A stretch of DNA of 44,611 bases from an uncultured Lachnospiraceae bacterium (lineage in GTDB: Bacteria > Bacillota > Clostridia > Lachnospirales > Lachnospiraceae): the NCBI GenBank assembly GCA_910585215.1, contig CAJUDQ010000010.1, positions 53,080 to 97,690 on the forward strand. The letters run 5' to 3'. Each line of letters starts with the position of its first letter. Position 1 is the stretch's first letter. Below the pieces are notes generated by a model that searched no databases, was not told where the DNA came from, and saw nothing but the letters and a program-made list of their open reading frames with translations. The translations under genes and the position numbers were made by a program. Of this stretch, positions 1 through 8,205 are shown in pieces.

Positions 1-207
1 TTTCCTATACTGGTTATTCCTTCTGGCAGCTCGATACTTGTTAATCTAATACAATCTGAAAATGCACTATTTCCTATACTGGTTATTCCTTCTGGTAACT
101 CAATACTTGTTAATCCAGTACAAACTGAAAATGCACCATTTCCTATACTAGTTACTCCTTCTGGAACTACCACTTTTTCTGCATTTCCTTTATACTTTAT
201 AAGAACT
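1..207 (-). repeat. 69-bp tandem repeats encoding 23-residue LRR units
   Basis: Three visible units begin at 1, 70 and 139. The first two are nearly identical over most of their length and the third is diverged. The period of 69 bp equals one LRR_5 repeat. High identity between units 1 and 2 suggests recent duplication or conversion, and the array very likely continues beyond the left edge. Confidence 0.85.
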
Positions 208-347
208 CCATTTTCATCAATTACAAAATCCTCCATATTTACTTCATCTGCATAAATCATTTCCGTAAATGCTGACATTGGACTTCCCAGAGCCAATACT
301 GCTGATAGCGCCGCTATTCCAACGCATAACCCAAATATTTTTTTCAT
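1..347 (-). CDS. BspA-type leucine-rich-repeat surface protein (partial, N-terminal part)
   Basis: The gene runs off the left edge, so only about 115 N-terminal residues are visible. Residues 1-30 look like a Sec signal peptide: a MKKIFG start, a hydrophobic core GLCVGIAALSAVLAL, and a small-residue region ending near YADE. A short linker follows, then LRR_5/BspA repeats of 23 residues with the core SIGNxAFSxCxxLTSIELPEG, seen directly as a 69-bp DNA period at 1, 70 and 139. The start was set at 347 rather than the in-frame ATG at 356 because AAGGAG (358-363) sits about 9 bases before 347 and directly against 356. Proteins of this family in gut Firmicutes are usually secreted or cell-wall-bound and are thought to bind host or microbial ligands; that role is family knowledge, not visible here. 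The promoter contains a G9 tract. Confidence 0.85.
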   Translation of the reverse strand, partial: MKKIFGLCVGIAALSAVLALGSPMSAFTEMIYADEVNMEDFVIDENGVLIKYKGNAEKVVVPEGVTSIGNGAFSVCTGLTSIELPEGITSIGNSAFSDCIRLTSIELPEGITSIG

Positions 348-392
348 AAATTTCATTCTCCTTTACACTGAAATATCATTTTTGACAATCTT

Positions 393-422
393 ATTTTACC
401 CCCCCCCAGTATATTATGTCAA
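393..422 (-). promoter_or_regulatory. Promoter of the LRR gene with a G9 homopolymer in the spacer
   Basis: On the minus strand there is a perfect -35 TTGACA (417-422) and a -10 TAAAAT (393-398), 18 bp apart. The nine spacer bases next to the -10 are all G (plus-strand C run 399-407). One base less would give the optimal 17-bp spacing. Homopolymer G or C tracts in promoter spacers are a known route to phase variation by slipped-strand mispairing, so switching is a reasonable inference but untested. A start site is expected near 386, about 40 bases upstream of the coding start. Confidence 0.75.
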
Positions 423-588
423 GTGCTTTTCACTAAACTTACCAAATATAAATACTATTTTGAATCCCTCTTACATTCATCTGCTGAAACAAAACGTACA
501 GTGAAAGATCGTCTATCCTTCTCTCTGTAACTTTTTGCTTTTCCATGAATAAACTATTTCTATAACAAGCAGGAGAACTTTACTTACT

Positions 589-1482
589 ATGAATAACAAC
601 TATCGTATGATTGTAAAATCCGCCTCCTATTATGCGAGAAACCACCTTACCCCCGATGCATACCAGACAATCCCCTGCGCTGCCATAATTGACACCGGAA
701 TTTTCCCGCATCATGACCTTGCAGGCCGCATTACAGGCTTTTATGACACTATAAACAAAAGACCTGCCCCTTATGACGATAATGGTCATGGAACACATAT
801 TGCAGGAATCATCGCAGGCCGCTGCATCAATGCTCCCTGGAAATACAATGGTGTATTTCCTCTCTGCCGTCTGTTTGGAGTAAAAGCTCTGAATCATAAA
901 GGCTCTGGAAAAATACAGGATTTTATTGCAGGCACGGAATATCTAATTAAACACAGAGAAAAATACCAGATTCGTATAATAAATATTTCTCTCGGCGCAG
1001 AATATGACAACTCCGAAGAACATCATGCACTGATTGACTGTGTAGAACATGCATGGGACTGCGGAATCACTGTATGTGCTGCTGCCGGAAACAATGGTCC
1101 CCGAAAAGGAAGCATTACCGTTCCCGGAATCAGCAAAAAAATAATTACGGTAGGAACTTATGATGACAATATTCCCATTATGGTAGATTCTTCCGGAAAA
1201 AAACTCTCTCATTACTCCGGCAGAGGACCTACCAGTGAATGTATTATAAAGCCTGATATTCTCTGTCCGGGAGCCGGCATTGCAAGTCTGAAAAACACCC
1301 CAAACGGATATACCATAAAAAGTGGAACTTCCATGTCCACCCCTATTATTACAGGAGTTTTAAGCCTTATTCTGACAGCACATCCGGATGTCTCTCCCAA
1401 AGAACTGAAAAAAGCTGTCAAGGAATCCCATCCACCTGACAGCTTAAAATTTGACAGTTTATTATTTTTTTCAAAATTCTGA
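589..1482 (+). CDS. Compact subtilisin-like serine protease (S8 family)
   Basis: A 297-residue protein with the three S8 catalytic motifs: Asp35 in IIDTG, His67 in DDNGHGTHIAG, and Ser248 in SGTSMSTP. The oxyanion Asn lies in the AAAGNNG segment. There is no signal peptide and almost no pro-domain: the Asp motif is only 35 residues from the start, as in intracellular subtilisin-type enzymes. The best ribosome site, AGGAGA, is about 12 bases before the ATG, which is rather far. The gene is monocistronic, divergent from the LRR gene and convergent with sigE, and is followed by a clear terminator. Substrate and location are unknown; cytoplasmic action is inferred from the missing signal. In Bacillus subtilis a different subtilase gene (bpr) lies between ftsZ and spoIIGA, but orthology is not implied. 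Confidence 0.9.
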   Translation: MNNNYRMIVKSASYYARNHLTPDAYQTIPCAAIIDTGIFPHHDLAGRITGFYDTINKRPAPYDDNGHGTHIAGIIAGRCINAPWKYNGVFPLCRLFGVKALNHKGSGKIQDFIAGTEYLIKHREKYQIRIINISLGAEYDNSEEHHALIDCVEHAWDCGITVCAAAGNNGPRKGSITVPGISKKIITVGTYDDNIPIMVDSSGKKLSHYSGRGPTSECIIKPDILCPGAGIASLKNTPNGYTIKSGTSMSTPIITGVLSLILTAHPDVSPKELKKAVKESHPPDSLKFDSLLFFSKF

Positions 1483-1514
1483 TGTACTGCGGGATTGCCC
1501 GCGGTACATTTTTC
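1483..1514 (+). terminator. Rho-independent terminator of the subtilase gene
   Basis: An 11-bp stem (1483-1493 with 1498-1508, one G-T pair) with a four-base loop is followed by TTTTTTCTT on the plus strand, directly after the stop codon. The minus-strand side lacks a U-run, so it serves the protease gene and not obviously sigE. Confidence 0.85.
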
Positions 1515-1588
1515 TTCATATTCATACAAAACTTCCATTGTCTTTCAACTGACTGCATATGATAATTTACTTCTCACCAATACTACAT

Positions 1589-2320
1589 TTATGCAAATTC
1601 TTTGCGCAGCCTTTTAATTATCTTTTTTTCCAGTCTGGAAATATATGACTGTGATATTCCCAGTAAATCTGCCACCTCCTTCTGTGTCATTTCCAGCCCA
1701 TCTTCTCTGTTTAATCCATACCTCAGCTCCACAATCATTTTCTCTCTTTTTGACAGCTTATTGATTGCTTTATTCAGCATCTTAATTTCAGCCTCATCCT
1801 CAATATTTTTGTATACTACATCCTCATCTGTTCCCAGAATATCCGAAAGAAGCAGCTCATTTCCATCCCAGTCCACATTTAGAGGCTCGTCAATGGACAC
1901 TTCCATTTTCGTCTTATTATTTCTTCTTAAATACATCAATATTTCATTTTCAATACATCTCGATGCATATGTAGCAAGCTTTATATTCTTCTCTTTATTA
2001 TATGTATTAATTGCCTTGATTAGTCCAATTGTTCCTATGGAAATCAAATCTTCCACACCGACTCCCGTATTTTCAAACTTTTTTGCAATATACACTACAA
2101 GTCTTAAATTGTGCTCAATCAAAACTGCTTTGGCACTGCCGTCTTCCTCCGTTCCAAGTTTATTCAGAATTTTCGCCTCCTCTGCAGGTGAAAGCGGAGG
2201 CGGAAGAATTTCAGAACCTCCAATATAATGTATCTCTCCTGCAGGCGTCATAAATAAATTTTTGATTGTAGGAATCATTTTAAATTTTAATCCATTACCA
2301 ATTGACATATTTATAACCAT
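1589..2320 (-). CDS. sigE: RNA polymerase sporulation sigma factor SigE (pro-sigma-E)
   Basis: A 243-residue sigma-70 family protein, the early mother-cell sigma factor of sporulation. Region 2 is seen around residues 65-135 (HNLRLVVYIAKKFENTG, DLISIGTIGLIKAI) and region 4 in the last 60 residues, with the helix-turn-helix MTQKEVADLLGISQSYISRLE. The N-terminal pro-sequence is present: a hydrophobic, basic stretch runs into PAGE-IHYIGGSE, matching the place where Bacillus subtilis pro-sigma-E is cut by SpoIIGA (SDE-VYYIGGSE), so cleavage after Glu29 is expected. The start ATG lies inside the 3' end of spoIIGA with GGAG nine bases upstream, which suggests translational coupling. sigG, the usual next gene, is not there; the subtilase converges instead. 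Confidence 0.96.
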   Translation of the reverse strand: MVINMSIGNGLKFKMIPTIKNLFMTPAGEIHYIGGSEILPPPLSPAEEAKILNKLGTEEDGSAKAVLIEHNLRLVVYIAKKFENTGVGVEDLISIGTIGLIKAINTYNKEKNIKLATYASRCIENEILMYLRRNNKTKMEVSIDEPLNVDWDGNELLLSDILGTDEDVVYKNIEDEAEIKMLNKAINKLSKREKMIVELRYGLNREDGLEMTQKEVADLLGISQSYISRLEKKIIKRLRKEFA

Positions 2321-3216
2321 GTATCTATACTCCTATTCAATATCATTTTATATTTTCCTTTGGCACACAGTTCTCCCTGATATATTCCAAGATAGGCCGG
2401 ACCTGTATCAATTTCTGTGTCTTTGATATTTATCACAACTCTTTCACATTCAAAAGCAGTCATAATTCCATTCTTTTTCCCAAGTGAATTATAGGGTATA
2501 ATCCTTATTTTTTCATTTATGTTTATCTTTTCATTTATGCCTATCTCTTTATTTATGCTCTCTTCATTTATGTCTATCTTTTTCTGTATGTCCTGATTTT
2601 TTTTCAATAAATTACTGGCAGTTTCATAGTCCACAATATGTACTGGCGAGCCGCTTATCGGCTCTTTTAAAGAATTTCCTGAATCAAACAAGGCATTCAC
2701 TGTCTGACGCATACCTCTGTGATATAGTATTACCTTTATAATATCCTGCTTTGCTCCAGTTCTTCCCATTTTTATTTTTATGATATGTATAATATAATTC
2801 ATAATCAGATAAGAACCACCTGCAAAAACAAGAAATGTAATAAAATTCATGCCCTTTAATATCATCTGAAAATTTGTATAAAAATAAACTGCATTTAATA
2901 TTCCTCCCGACAAAAATGCTGTAACATACAAATAAAAGCAGATTTTGATATTTTCTTTTATACTTTTTTTTCGAAAAGTGACGATACACATAATAAAACT
3001 GATAACAAGATATGCAAATATCTGATTTATTATTCTGAATTTTATCGGAAATATCATATTCAATGTTAAAATTCCCGCCCCCGAAAATGCTCCGAACAGA
3101 TAAGAAGTGGTGTGAATTTGATTTTCTTTCAAAAGCTTTCCGGTAATTTTTAATAAAATATAATCCATAATAAAATTTGTAACAAAAAAAATATCTGCAT
3201 AAAATACGTACTTCAA
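2311..3216 (-). CDS. spoIIGA: SpoIIGA, sporulation sigma-E processing peptidase
   Basis: A membrane-bound aspartic-type protease that activates pro-sigma-E. The start is taken as TTG at 3216: it is preceded by CGGAGG at the right distance and gives the typical family opening (YVFYADIFFVTNFIMDYILL). A longer in-frame reading to 3393 would run through a terminator and is rejected. About five transmembrane helices fill residues 1-140. The catalytic Asp is Asp178 in ALFDSGNSL (Asp183 region in B. subtilis). After it comes an unusual insertion of about four hexapeptide repeats of the type xINEKI. The total of 301 residues is near the family norm. The gene overlaps the sigE start by 10 bases, the classic spoIIG arrangement. 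Confidence 0.92.
   Translation of the reverse strand: MKYVFYADIFFVTNFIMDYILLKITGKLLKENQIHTTSYLFGAFSGAGILTLNMIFPIKFRIINQIFAYLVISFIMCIVTFRKKSIKENIKICFYLYVTAFLSGGILNAVYFYTNFQMILKGMNFITFLVFAGGSYLIMNYIIHIIKIKMGRTGAKQDIIKVILYHRGMRQTVNALFDSGNSLKEPISGSPVHIVDYETASNLLKKNQDIQKKIDINEESINKEIGINEKININEKIRIIPYNSLGKKNGIMTAFECERVVINIKDTEIDTGPAYLGIYQGELCAKGKYKMILNRSIDTWL
2506..2580 (-). repeat. 18-bp imperfect tandem repeat inside spoIIGA
   Basis: About four units of roughly 18 bp with the plus-strand core TTCATTTATG(T/C)(T/C)TAT. They encode a series of hexapeptides rich in Ile, Asn, Glu and Lys, between the catalytic Asp segment and the C-terminal part of SpoIIGA. The phase is kept, so the reading frame is unharmed. 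Confidence 0.7.
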
Positions 3217-3279
3217 AACTTTATCCTCCGGTCTGAAAAACGTATAATTACAATCACCCTTAAGCTGGTTGCATGAACT

Positions 3280-3311
3280 ATTATGCCGAAATATTATATA
3301 AATATTGTCAA
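3280..3311 (-). promoter_or_regulatory. Possible spoIIG promoter with long spacer
   Basis: A perfect -35-like TTGACA (3306-3311) and a -10-like CATAAT (3280-3285) are separated by 20 bases. The B. subtilis spoIIG promoter is also a sigma-A promoter with an over-long spacer that needs Spo0A~P. I see no convincing 0A box, so this stays tentative. Confidence 0.35.
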
Positions 3312-3332
3312 TATATCGTAAAAATAAAGTAA

Positions 3333-3354
3333 AAAAGTGCCTTTCGGCACTTTT
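3333..3354 (-). terminator. Second terminator downstream of ftsZ
   Basis: A nine-base-pair stem AAAAGTGCC/GGCACTTTT with a four-base loop (GAAA on the minus strand) and a T-run. Together with the hairpin at 3386-3428 it isolates spoIIGA from ftsZ transcription. Confidence 0.75.
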
Positions 3355-3385
3355 AATGTAGTTTAATTCCTTTTGTAATAAAAGA

Positions 3386-3428
3386 CAAGGCAATTCATTT
3401 TCTCATAGACAGAAAATAAATTGCCTTG
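3386..3428 (-). terminator. Terminator of ftsZ
   Basis: A long interrupted hairpin (outer stem CAAGGCAATT / AATTGCCTTG, inner stem around TTTTCT/AGAAAA) begins 16 bases after the ftsZ stop and is followed on the minus strand by TCTTTTATT. Confidence 0.75.
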
Positions 3429-3443
3429 CTGTGAAAATCAGTT

Positions 3444-4664
3444 TTAATCTTTCTTTCTTAAAAAATCCGGTATTTTAATTGTGGAACCGGAGTTTTGTGT
3501 TGTTTTTGTTTCACCTATCTTTGAGACATTGCCTGTCCTTGTCTGCATTGTCTGCACTCTTGGCTGTATGGTTGATGTAGCAGCAGTCTGTCTTGTGCTG
3601 GTACTGATAATCGGTCTTACACTGCCCGTACTGACGTTTTTTGTTACAGTATTTATATTTCCCTGTGGTTTCACAGTATTGTTAAATACCGGTGCCTCTA
3701 CCGGAGGCTCAATTTCCTCCTCAAGACCAGTGGCAATGACTGTAATAGTACAGGTATCCGGCTCAGAATCATCATATCTGGCACCAAAAATAATATTTGC
3801 CGTTTCACCGGCCAGCTCCTGAACATAGCTTGCTGCTTCATTTGCCTCCATAAGTCCGATATCACCGGCAATATTGATAATAATATGAGAAGCTCCCTTA
3901 ATCGTTGTTTCAAGCAGAGGGCTTGTAACTGCCTTCTGAACTGCTTCATTTGCCTTGTCATCGCCTTTTGCTCCACCTATGCCGATATGGGCAATTCCTT
4001 TGTCCTTCATAACAGTCTGAACATCGGCAAAATCAAGATTAATTAATGCAGGTACATTAATCAAATCTGTAATTCCCTGAACAGACTGCTGTAACACTTC
4101 ATCGGCCTTTTTTAATGCCTCTGGAAAGGTTGTCCTGCGATCTACAATTTCCAACAGCTTGTCATTTGGAATGACAATCAATGTATCTACATTTTCTTTT
4201 AAGCGTTCAATACCATTAATTGCGTTTGTCATACGCATTTTTGATTCAAATTTAAAAGGCTTTGTCACAACGCCGACAGTAAGAATCCCCATATCCTTTG
4301 CGATTCCTGCAATTACAGGCGCTGCTCCAGTACCTGTACCACCGCCCATGCCGCAGGTGACAAACACCATATCGGCTCCTTTCAGCTGTTCAGCCAGCTC
4401 TTCAACATTTTCTTCAGCGGCCTTTGCACCAATTTCAGGCTGCGCTCCCGCGCCGAGACCCTTGGTAAGTTTTTCTCCAATCTGAATAATAGTTGGCGCC
4501 TTACACAACTGTAATGCCTGTTTATCTGTGTTGATTCCGAGAAATTCAACACCTGCTATCGCTTCATCTATCATTCTGTTTACGGCATTATTGCCTGCAC
4601 CACCAACGCCTACTACAATTATCTTAGCGGCAGTTTCTGCTTCATTTGTCATAATTTCAAGCAA
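3444..4664 (-). CDS. ftsZ: Cell division GTPase FtsZ
   Basis: A tubulin-like GTPase that forms the Z-ring and recruits the divisome. The protein is 406 residues from the TTG start at 4664, chosen because GAGGAGG lies 8 bases upstream and because related proteins begin MLEIxTNE. An upstream in-frame ATG at 4778 has no ribosome site. Seen: N-terminal nucleotide-binding IIVVGVGGAGNNAVNRM, the tubulin signature GGGTGTG at residues 107-113, the T7 loop NLDFADV, and a variable Thr/Gln-rich linker of about 70 residues. The C-terminal conserved peptide IPDFLRKKD, which binds FtsA/SepF-type partners, is also present. No ftsA gene lies nearby. The gene has its own upstream gap of 208 bp and double terminators, so it is probably expressed alone. 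Confidence 0.97.
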   Translation of the reverse strand: MLEIMTNEAETAAKIIVVGVGGAGNNAVNRMIDEAIAGVEFLGINTDKQALQLCKAPTIIQIGEKLTKGLGAGAQPEIGAKAAEENVEELAEQLKGADMVFVTCGMGGGTGTGAAPVIAGIAKDMGILTVGVVTKPFKFESKMRMTNAINGIERLKENVDTLIVIPNDKLLEIVDRRTTFPEALKKADEVLQQSVQGITDLINVPALINLDFADVQTVMKDKGIAHIGIGGAKGDDKANEAVQKAVTSPLLETTIKGASHIIINIAGDIGLMEANEAASYVQELAGETANIIFGARYDDSEPDTCTITVIATGLEEEIEPPVEAPVFNNTVKPQGNINTVTKNVSTGSVRPIISTSTRQTAATSTIQPRVQTMQTRTGNVSKIGETKTTQNSGSTIKIPDFLRKKD

Positions 4665-4872
4665 GGTTTTATCCTCCTCATACTTCTGATTTATTATATA
4701 AGAGATTTTATAAACATTCTTCCTATTGACGCAATTTTGACTAAACCTGCATGTGGTGTGTCTGCACTTCGCATACATGATGTCGCGGTAAAAAGAAGTC
4801 CCTCGTTATATAATATCTTTTTTTTGTCAAATAATCAATATGTTTTTTTCAAATTTGTTAAATTTTTTGATT

Positions 4873-5592
4873 TTAGTCTCTTTTGAATGTATATCCTTTG
4901 TCACTTGTGCTATATTCATGCATATCAAGTACTCCGTCGACATTTTCCAAAACAGTGATAATACTGCTTAAATCATTTATTTTTTCACTTAAAAAATTGT
5001 CATCTTCTCCAAGCTCTACCCTTACTTTATCTAAATAAAGGGTAATTTCCAGCTTTTTATTAATATCAATATAATCGGTATGAATCCCATAATAATCAAT
5101 TAACTGTGTAATATCCAGAAGCGTATCAAAGGTAGCCTTGTCCTTTACAGGAATTTTTTCATTTACCACAATATGGTCAAATTCAATTCCGCGTATATTT
5201 ACAATCCCTTCCAGCTCTGTATCTGTAACCTCCACAACAATGCCATCCTTATCAAAATACATACAGGTCCCCATATATTTCAAATAACCGATAATACTTT
5301 TTTCATATACATTTATTTTAAATTCTGTCAGCGATACCATTTCAACATCATATTTTTCAATAAAAGGAATCTCCTTATTGTCAAGAAAAAAGGATTGAAA
5401 CAAAAAAACAAATGGATTTCTGTCCATATCCTTTTTAAACAGATATGCTTCTATACTTTCCTGTGAGCATTTTTCATTGCCTTCACAGGTAATAACGGAA
5501 ATCCTCAGTGTAGCCGCAAAAAGAAGCATTCCCATGACAACTGCCAGCAGAAAAAAAATAATGATTGTTTTCACTTTTGGTCTTTTTTTCAA
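4873..5592 (-). CDS. ftsQ: Cell division protein FtsQ/DivIB (POTRA domain)
   Basis: A 239-residue bitopic membrane protein with a basic N-terminus (MKKRPKVK), one transmembrane helix at about residues 9-28, and an extracytoplasmic part fitting a POTRA plus FtsQ/DivIB beta domain. Sequence conservation is weak, as is normal for this family. The call rests on topology, length and the position between ftsW and ftsZ. The start is TTG at 5592 with AGAGG 6 bases upstream. The family holds the FtsL-FtsB complex at the septum and regulates the FtsW-PBP synthase. The gap to ftsW is 16 bases, so the two are co-transcribed. Confidence 0.8.
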   Translation of the reverse strand: MKKRPKVKTIIIFFLLAVVMGMLLFAATLRISVITCEGNEKCSQESIEAYLFKKDMDRNPFVFLFQSFFLDNKEIPFIEKYDVEMVSLTEFKINVYEKSIIGYLKYMGTCMYFDKDGIVVEVTDTELEGIVNIRGIEFDHIVVNEKIPVKDKATFDTLLDITQLIDYYGIHTDYIDINKKLEITLYLDKVRVELGEDDNFLSEKINDLSSIITVLENVDGVLDMHEYSTSDKGYTFKRD

Positions 5593-5608
5593 TCTTTTCC
5601 TCTTTCCG

Positions 5609-6790
5609 CTATTCCAGCCTTATTCTCTTTGATACCGACAGTACAAGCCCCATTTCCGCAAGAAGCAGCACCACCGAGGTTCCTCCATAGCTGATAAACG
5701 GAAGTGTAATACCAGTATTTGGTATTACATTCGTAACAACTGCAATATTTAAAATAACCTGAATGGAGATATGAGCCATAACCCCGATTACAATCATGGA
5801 GCCATAAAGGTCCTCAGCATTATTTGCAATAATCATAAAGCGCCAAATCATTAATAAAAACAGCAAAATTACAGCAATACCACCAAAAAGACCAAGCTCT
5901 TCACAGATAATGGAAAAAACCATATCATTCTGTGCCTCCGGTACATAACCAAGCTTTTGAACACTCTGACCAAGTCCTTTTCCTGTCAGTCCACCCGAAC
6001 CAATCGCATACAGAGATTGTAATGTCTGATACCCCTTTCCCTGCGCATAACTTTCAGGGTCCAGCCATGCTGCCACACGCTCACTTCGAAAACCGGAACC
6101 GGTAAAAAGGTATACCAGAATTACAGAAACTCCGGCAATACCGAGAATAATATAATGACTGTATTTTGGACTGGCAATAAAAAGCATAACAAACGCAATA
6201 CCTACAATAATCAGGGCAGAGCTCATATTTTTGGTAATGATAAGAATACTTCCTGCCATTGGTATACACAGTGCAAAAATTTTTGCTGTAATAGAAATTT
6301 TTCGAATATTTTGTCTGTTATTGCTGATAATAACTGCAAGCAGCAAAATCAACGATATTTTCGCAACCTCCGCCGGCTGAACACTGACTCCTGCAATGCG
6401 AATCCATCTTCTTGCACCGTTTGCTTCGTATCCAAGAGGCGATAATACCAGAAATATCATAATAATAGAAACAATATAACCGACTACTCCTGTCCATACA
6501 AACTTTCGATAATTCATATTTGCAACGATAAACATAGCGATAAGTCCCAGTATGGTTGCCTGAAGCTGTTTTCTCAAATAATATGTAGAAGAGCCAAATT
6601 CAATCGCTGCATTGTATGAGCTGGTGCTGTAAAGCATCAGAAGGCCAAAGGCCAGCATAAAAATAATTAAAAACAGCAAGCTGTAGTCAAAATAGCTTTT
6701 TTTCACTGGTTTCTTTTTTACGAAATTTTTGCTTTTTATAGATTGTCTGGAATTTACCGGTGGACTGGCACTGTGATTTCTGCTGCTCAT
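5609..6790 (-). CDS. ftsW: FtsW/SpoVE-type septal peptidoglycan glycosyltransferase (SEDS)
   Basis: A 393-residue polytopic SEDS protein with about ten transmembrane helices after a basic, Ser/Lys-rich cytoplasmic N-terminus of some 30 residues. Family motifs are visible: GANGARRWI, QPAEVAKIS, GKGLGQSVQKLGYVPEAQNDMVFSIICEELG, and NTGITLPFISYGGTS near the C-terminus. SEDS proteins polymerise lipid II together with a class B PBP; two such PBPs are encoded just upstream. It occupies the position of spoVE in the Bacillus dcw cluster, and whether it serves division, spore cortex or both cannot be decided from sequence. In most relatives murG would follow, but ftsQ does so here, 16 bases on. Confidence 0.93.
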   Translation of the reverse strand: MSSRNHSASPPVNSRQSIKSKNFVKKKPVKKSYFDYSLLFLIIFMLAFGLLMLYSTSSYNAAIEFGSSTYYLRKQLQATILGLIAMFIVANMNYRKFVWTGVVGYIVSIIMIFLVLSPLGYEANGARRWIRIAGVSVQPAEVAKISLILLLAVIISNNRQNIRKISITAKIFALCIPMAGSILIITKNMSSALIIVGIAFVMLFIASPKYSHYIILGIAGVSVILVYLFTGSGFRSERVAAWLDPESYAQGKGYQTLQSLYAIGSGGLTGKGLGQSVQKLGYVPEAQNDMVFSIICEELGLFGGIAVILLFLLMIWRFMIIANNAEDLYGSMIVIGVMAHISIQVILNIAVVTNVIPNTGITLPFISYGGTSVVLLLAEMGLVLSVSKRIRLE

Positions 6791-6803
6791 GCTGCGCCTC
6801 CTT

Positions 6804-8180
6804 TTAATTCAAATCCTTTACATACTGTTTAAAGAGTTTTCCTCGTTCCTCATAACTTTTAAACATATCCCAGCTTGCACAGGCAGGCGATAAAAGAACT
6901 GCTTCTCCACTCTCTGCCTCTTTTGCAGAAACTTCTACCGCTTCCTTAAGTGTACCAACCTTTTTTATATTTGTAAAGCCATGATTTTCTGCTGTTTTTG
7001 CTATTTTATCCTTTGTCGCACCCAGTAAAACAAGGCATTTGATTTTATCACCAAAGGCACTTATCCACTCATCGTATTCCGAATTCTTATCATAGCCTCC
7101 TGCAATCAGCACCGTTTTTCGCTCCATTGCCTCTAAAGCCTTTCTGGAAGCATCTGTATTTGTTCCCTTGGAATCATTATAATAGATTACATTATCTATT
7201 TCAGTTACATATTCAATTCTATGTTCTATGGCTTCAAAAGCTCTGATTGTATTTAAATAGACAGTATCTGGAATGTTGGCCGCCTCTGCAATTGCAATTG
7301 CCGCCATTACATTTTCAGCATTATGAATCCCTACCAGCTTCATTTCCTTTGTGTTTATAAGAAAGGTATCCTTGCCATTTTCTGCCAGATAAATATTTCT
7401 GTTTTTATCCATATAAATACCATTTTCCAGCTTTGTTTTACTGCTGAAAAATACTATTTTGCATTTCAGTTCTTTTGAACGCTCTCTTAATACTTTATCC
7501 TCATAATTCAGTACACAAACATCTTGTTCCGTCTGATTTCTTGTAATACTTAATTTTGTATTAATATAACATTCCATTGTTTTGTGCCGATCCAAATGGT
7601 CCGGTGTAATATTTAACACCGCTGAAATCACAGGATGGAAATCATGAATGGTTTCCAGTTGAAAGCTGCTTATCTCTGCGGTAGTCACAGAGGTTTTTTT
7701 TGTTCTCCCCGCCATAAGAGTATATGGAGTTCCAATATTTCCTACTATAAAGGTGCTTTCAAAATAATCTGCCATAATTTGTCCAGTAAGGGCTGTAGTG
7801 GTAGTTTTTCCATTTGTTCCTGTAATTCCTATCACTCTTCCCTTTGAACAGTGATAGGCAAGCTCTATTTCACCCCATACAGGTTTGTTTTTTGACAAAA
7901 TTATTTTCATACAGGCGGCATCCATTGGAATACCTGGACTGACCACACATAAATCAATGTCCTCTACAATTTCCTCCAAAAGTTCACCGAGAACAATCTC
8001 TACATGGTCCAAATCCTGAACACATGCAACACGCATTTTTTCATATAATACATCCTCCGAAAACGCAGTATTTCCATCATATAAGATTACCTGTGCTCCT
8101 GCTGTTTTCAAAAGTCCCACAGCTCCAATACCGCTGATTCCCGCACCTGCCACAAGTACAAGCTTATCTTTAAGTTCCAT
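6804..8180 (-). CDS. murD: UDP-N-acetylmuramoyl-L-alanine--D-glutamate ligase MurD
   Basis: Cytoplasmic Mur ligase that adds D-Glu to UDP-MurNAc-L-Ala using ATP. Seen: an N-terminal Rossmann-like domain with VAGAGISGIGAVGLL, the P-loop GITGTNGKTTTTALTG, the central ligase motif NITPDHLDRH, YYNDSKGTNTDA of the C-terminal domain, and the ending LLSPACASWDMFKSYEERG, all characteristic of MurD. Length of 458 residues is normal. The start was placed at 8180 rather than an ATG six bases upstream, because CTGGAGG is 8 bases from 8180 but only 2 from the other. It lies 25 bases after mraY and 13 before ftsW, within the operon. Confidence 0.97.
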   Translation of the reverse strand: MELKDKLVLVAGAGISGIGAVGLLKTAGAQVILYDGNTAFSEDVLYEKMRVACVQDLDHVEIVLGELLEEIVEDIDLCVVSPGIPMDAACMKIILSKNKPVWGEIELAYHCSKGRVIGITGTNGKTTTTALTGQIMADYFESTFIVGNIGTPYTLMAGRTKKTSVTTAEISSFQLETIHDFHPVISAVLNITPDHLDRHKTMECYINTKLSITRNQTEQDVCVLNYEDKVLRERSKELKCKIVFFSSKTKLENGIYMDKNRNIYLAENGKDTFLINTKEMKLVGIHNAENVMAAIAIAEAANIPDTVYLNTIRAFEAIEHRIEYVTEIDNVIYYNDSKGTNTDASRKALEAMERKTVLIAGGYDKNSEYDEWISAFGDKIKCLVLLGATKDKIAKTAENHGFTNIKKVGTLKEAVEVSAKEAESGEAVLLSPACASWDMFKSYEERGKLFKQYVKDLN

Positions 8181-8205
8181 CTCCATATCCTCCAGTTCAT
8201 ATTTT

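Noticed and set aside
1..207. Regular repeats at the left edge as a CRISPR array
   Set aside because: The 69-bp units are contiguous without unique spacers and encode in-frame 23-residue LRR repeats.
399..407. C9 run as a sequencing error only
   Set aside because: Length may be miscalled by a base, but its place between good -35 and -10 boxes makes a real tract likely; raw reads would settle it.
580..897. Antisense frame of 105 codons opposite the subtilase, and similar long frames opposite other genes
   Set aside because: They lie opposite well-supported genes, have no ribosome site or recognisable content, and arise from the codon pattern of the real gene.
1602..2228. 208-codon frame opposite sigE
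   Set aside because: Ser/Ile/Phe-rich shadow of the sigE codons; no ribosome site.
3217..3393. N-terminal extension of SpoIIGA up to ATG 3393
   Set aside because: It runs through an ftsZ terminator and the probable promoter; TTG 3216 with CGGAGG gives the family-like start.
4665..4778. N-terminal extension of FtsZ to ATG 4778
   Set aside because: No ribosome site and no family likeness; TTG 4664 has GAGGAGG at good distance.
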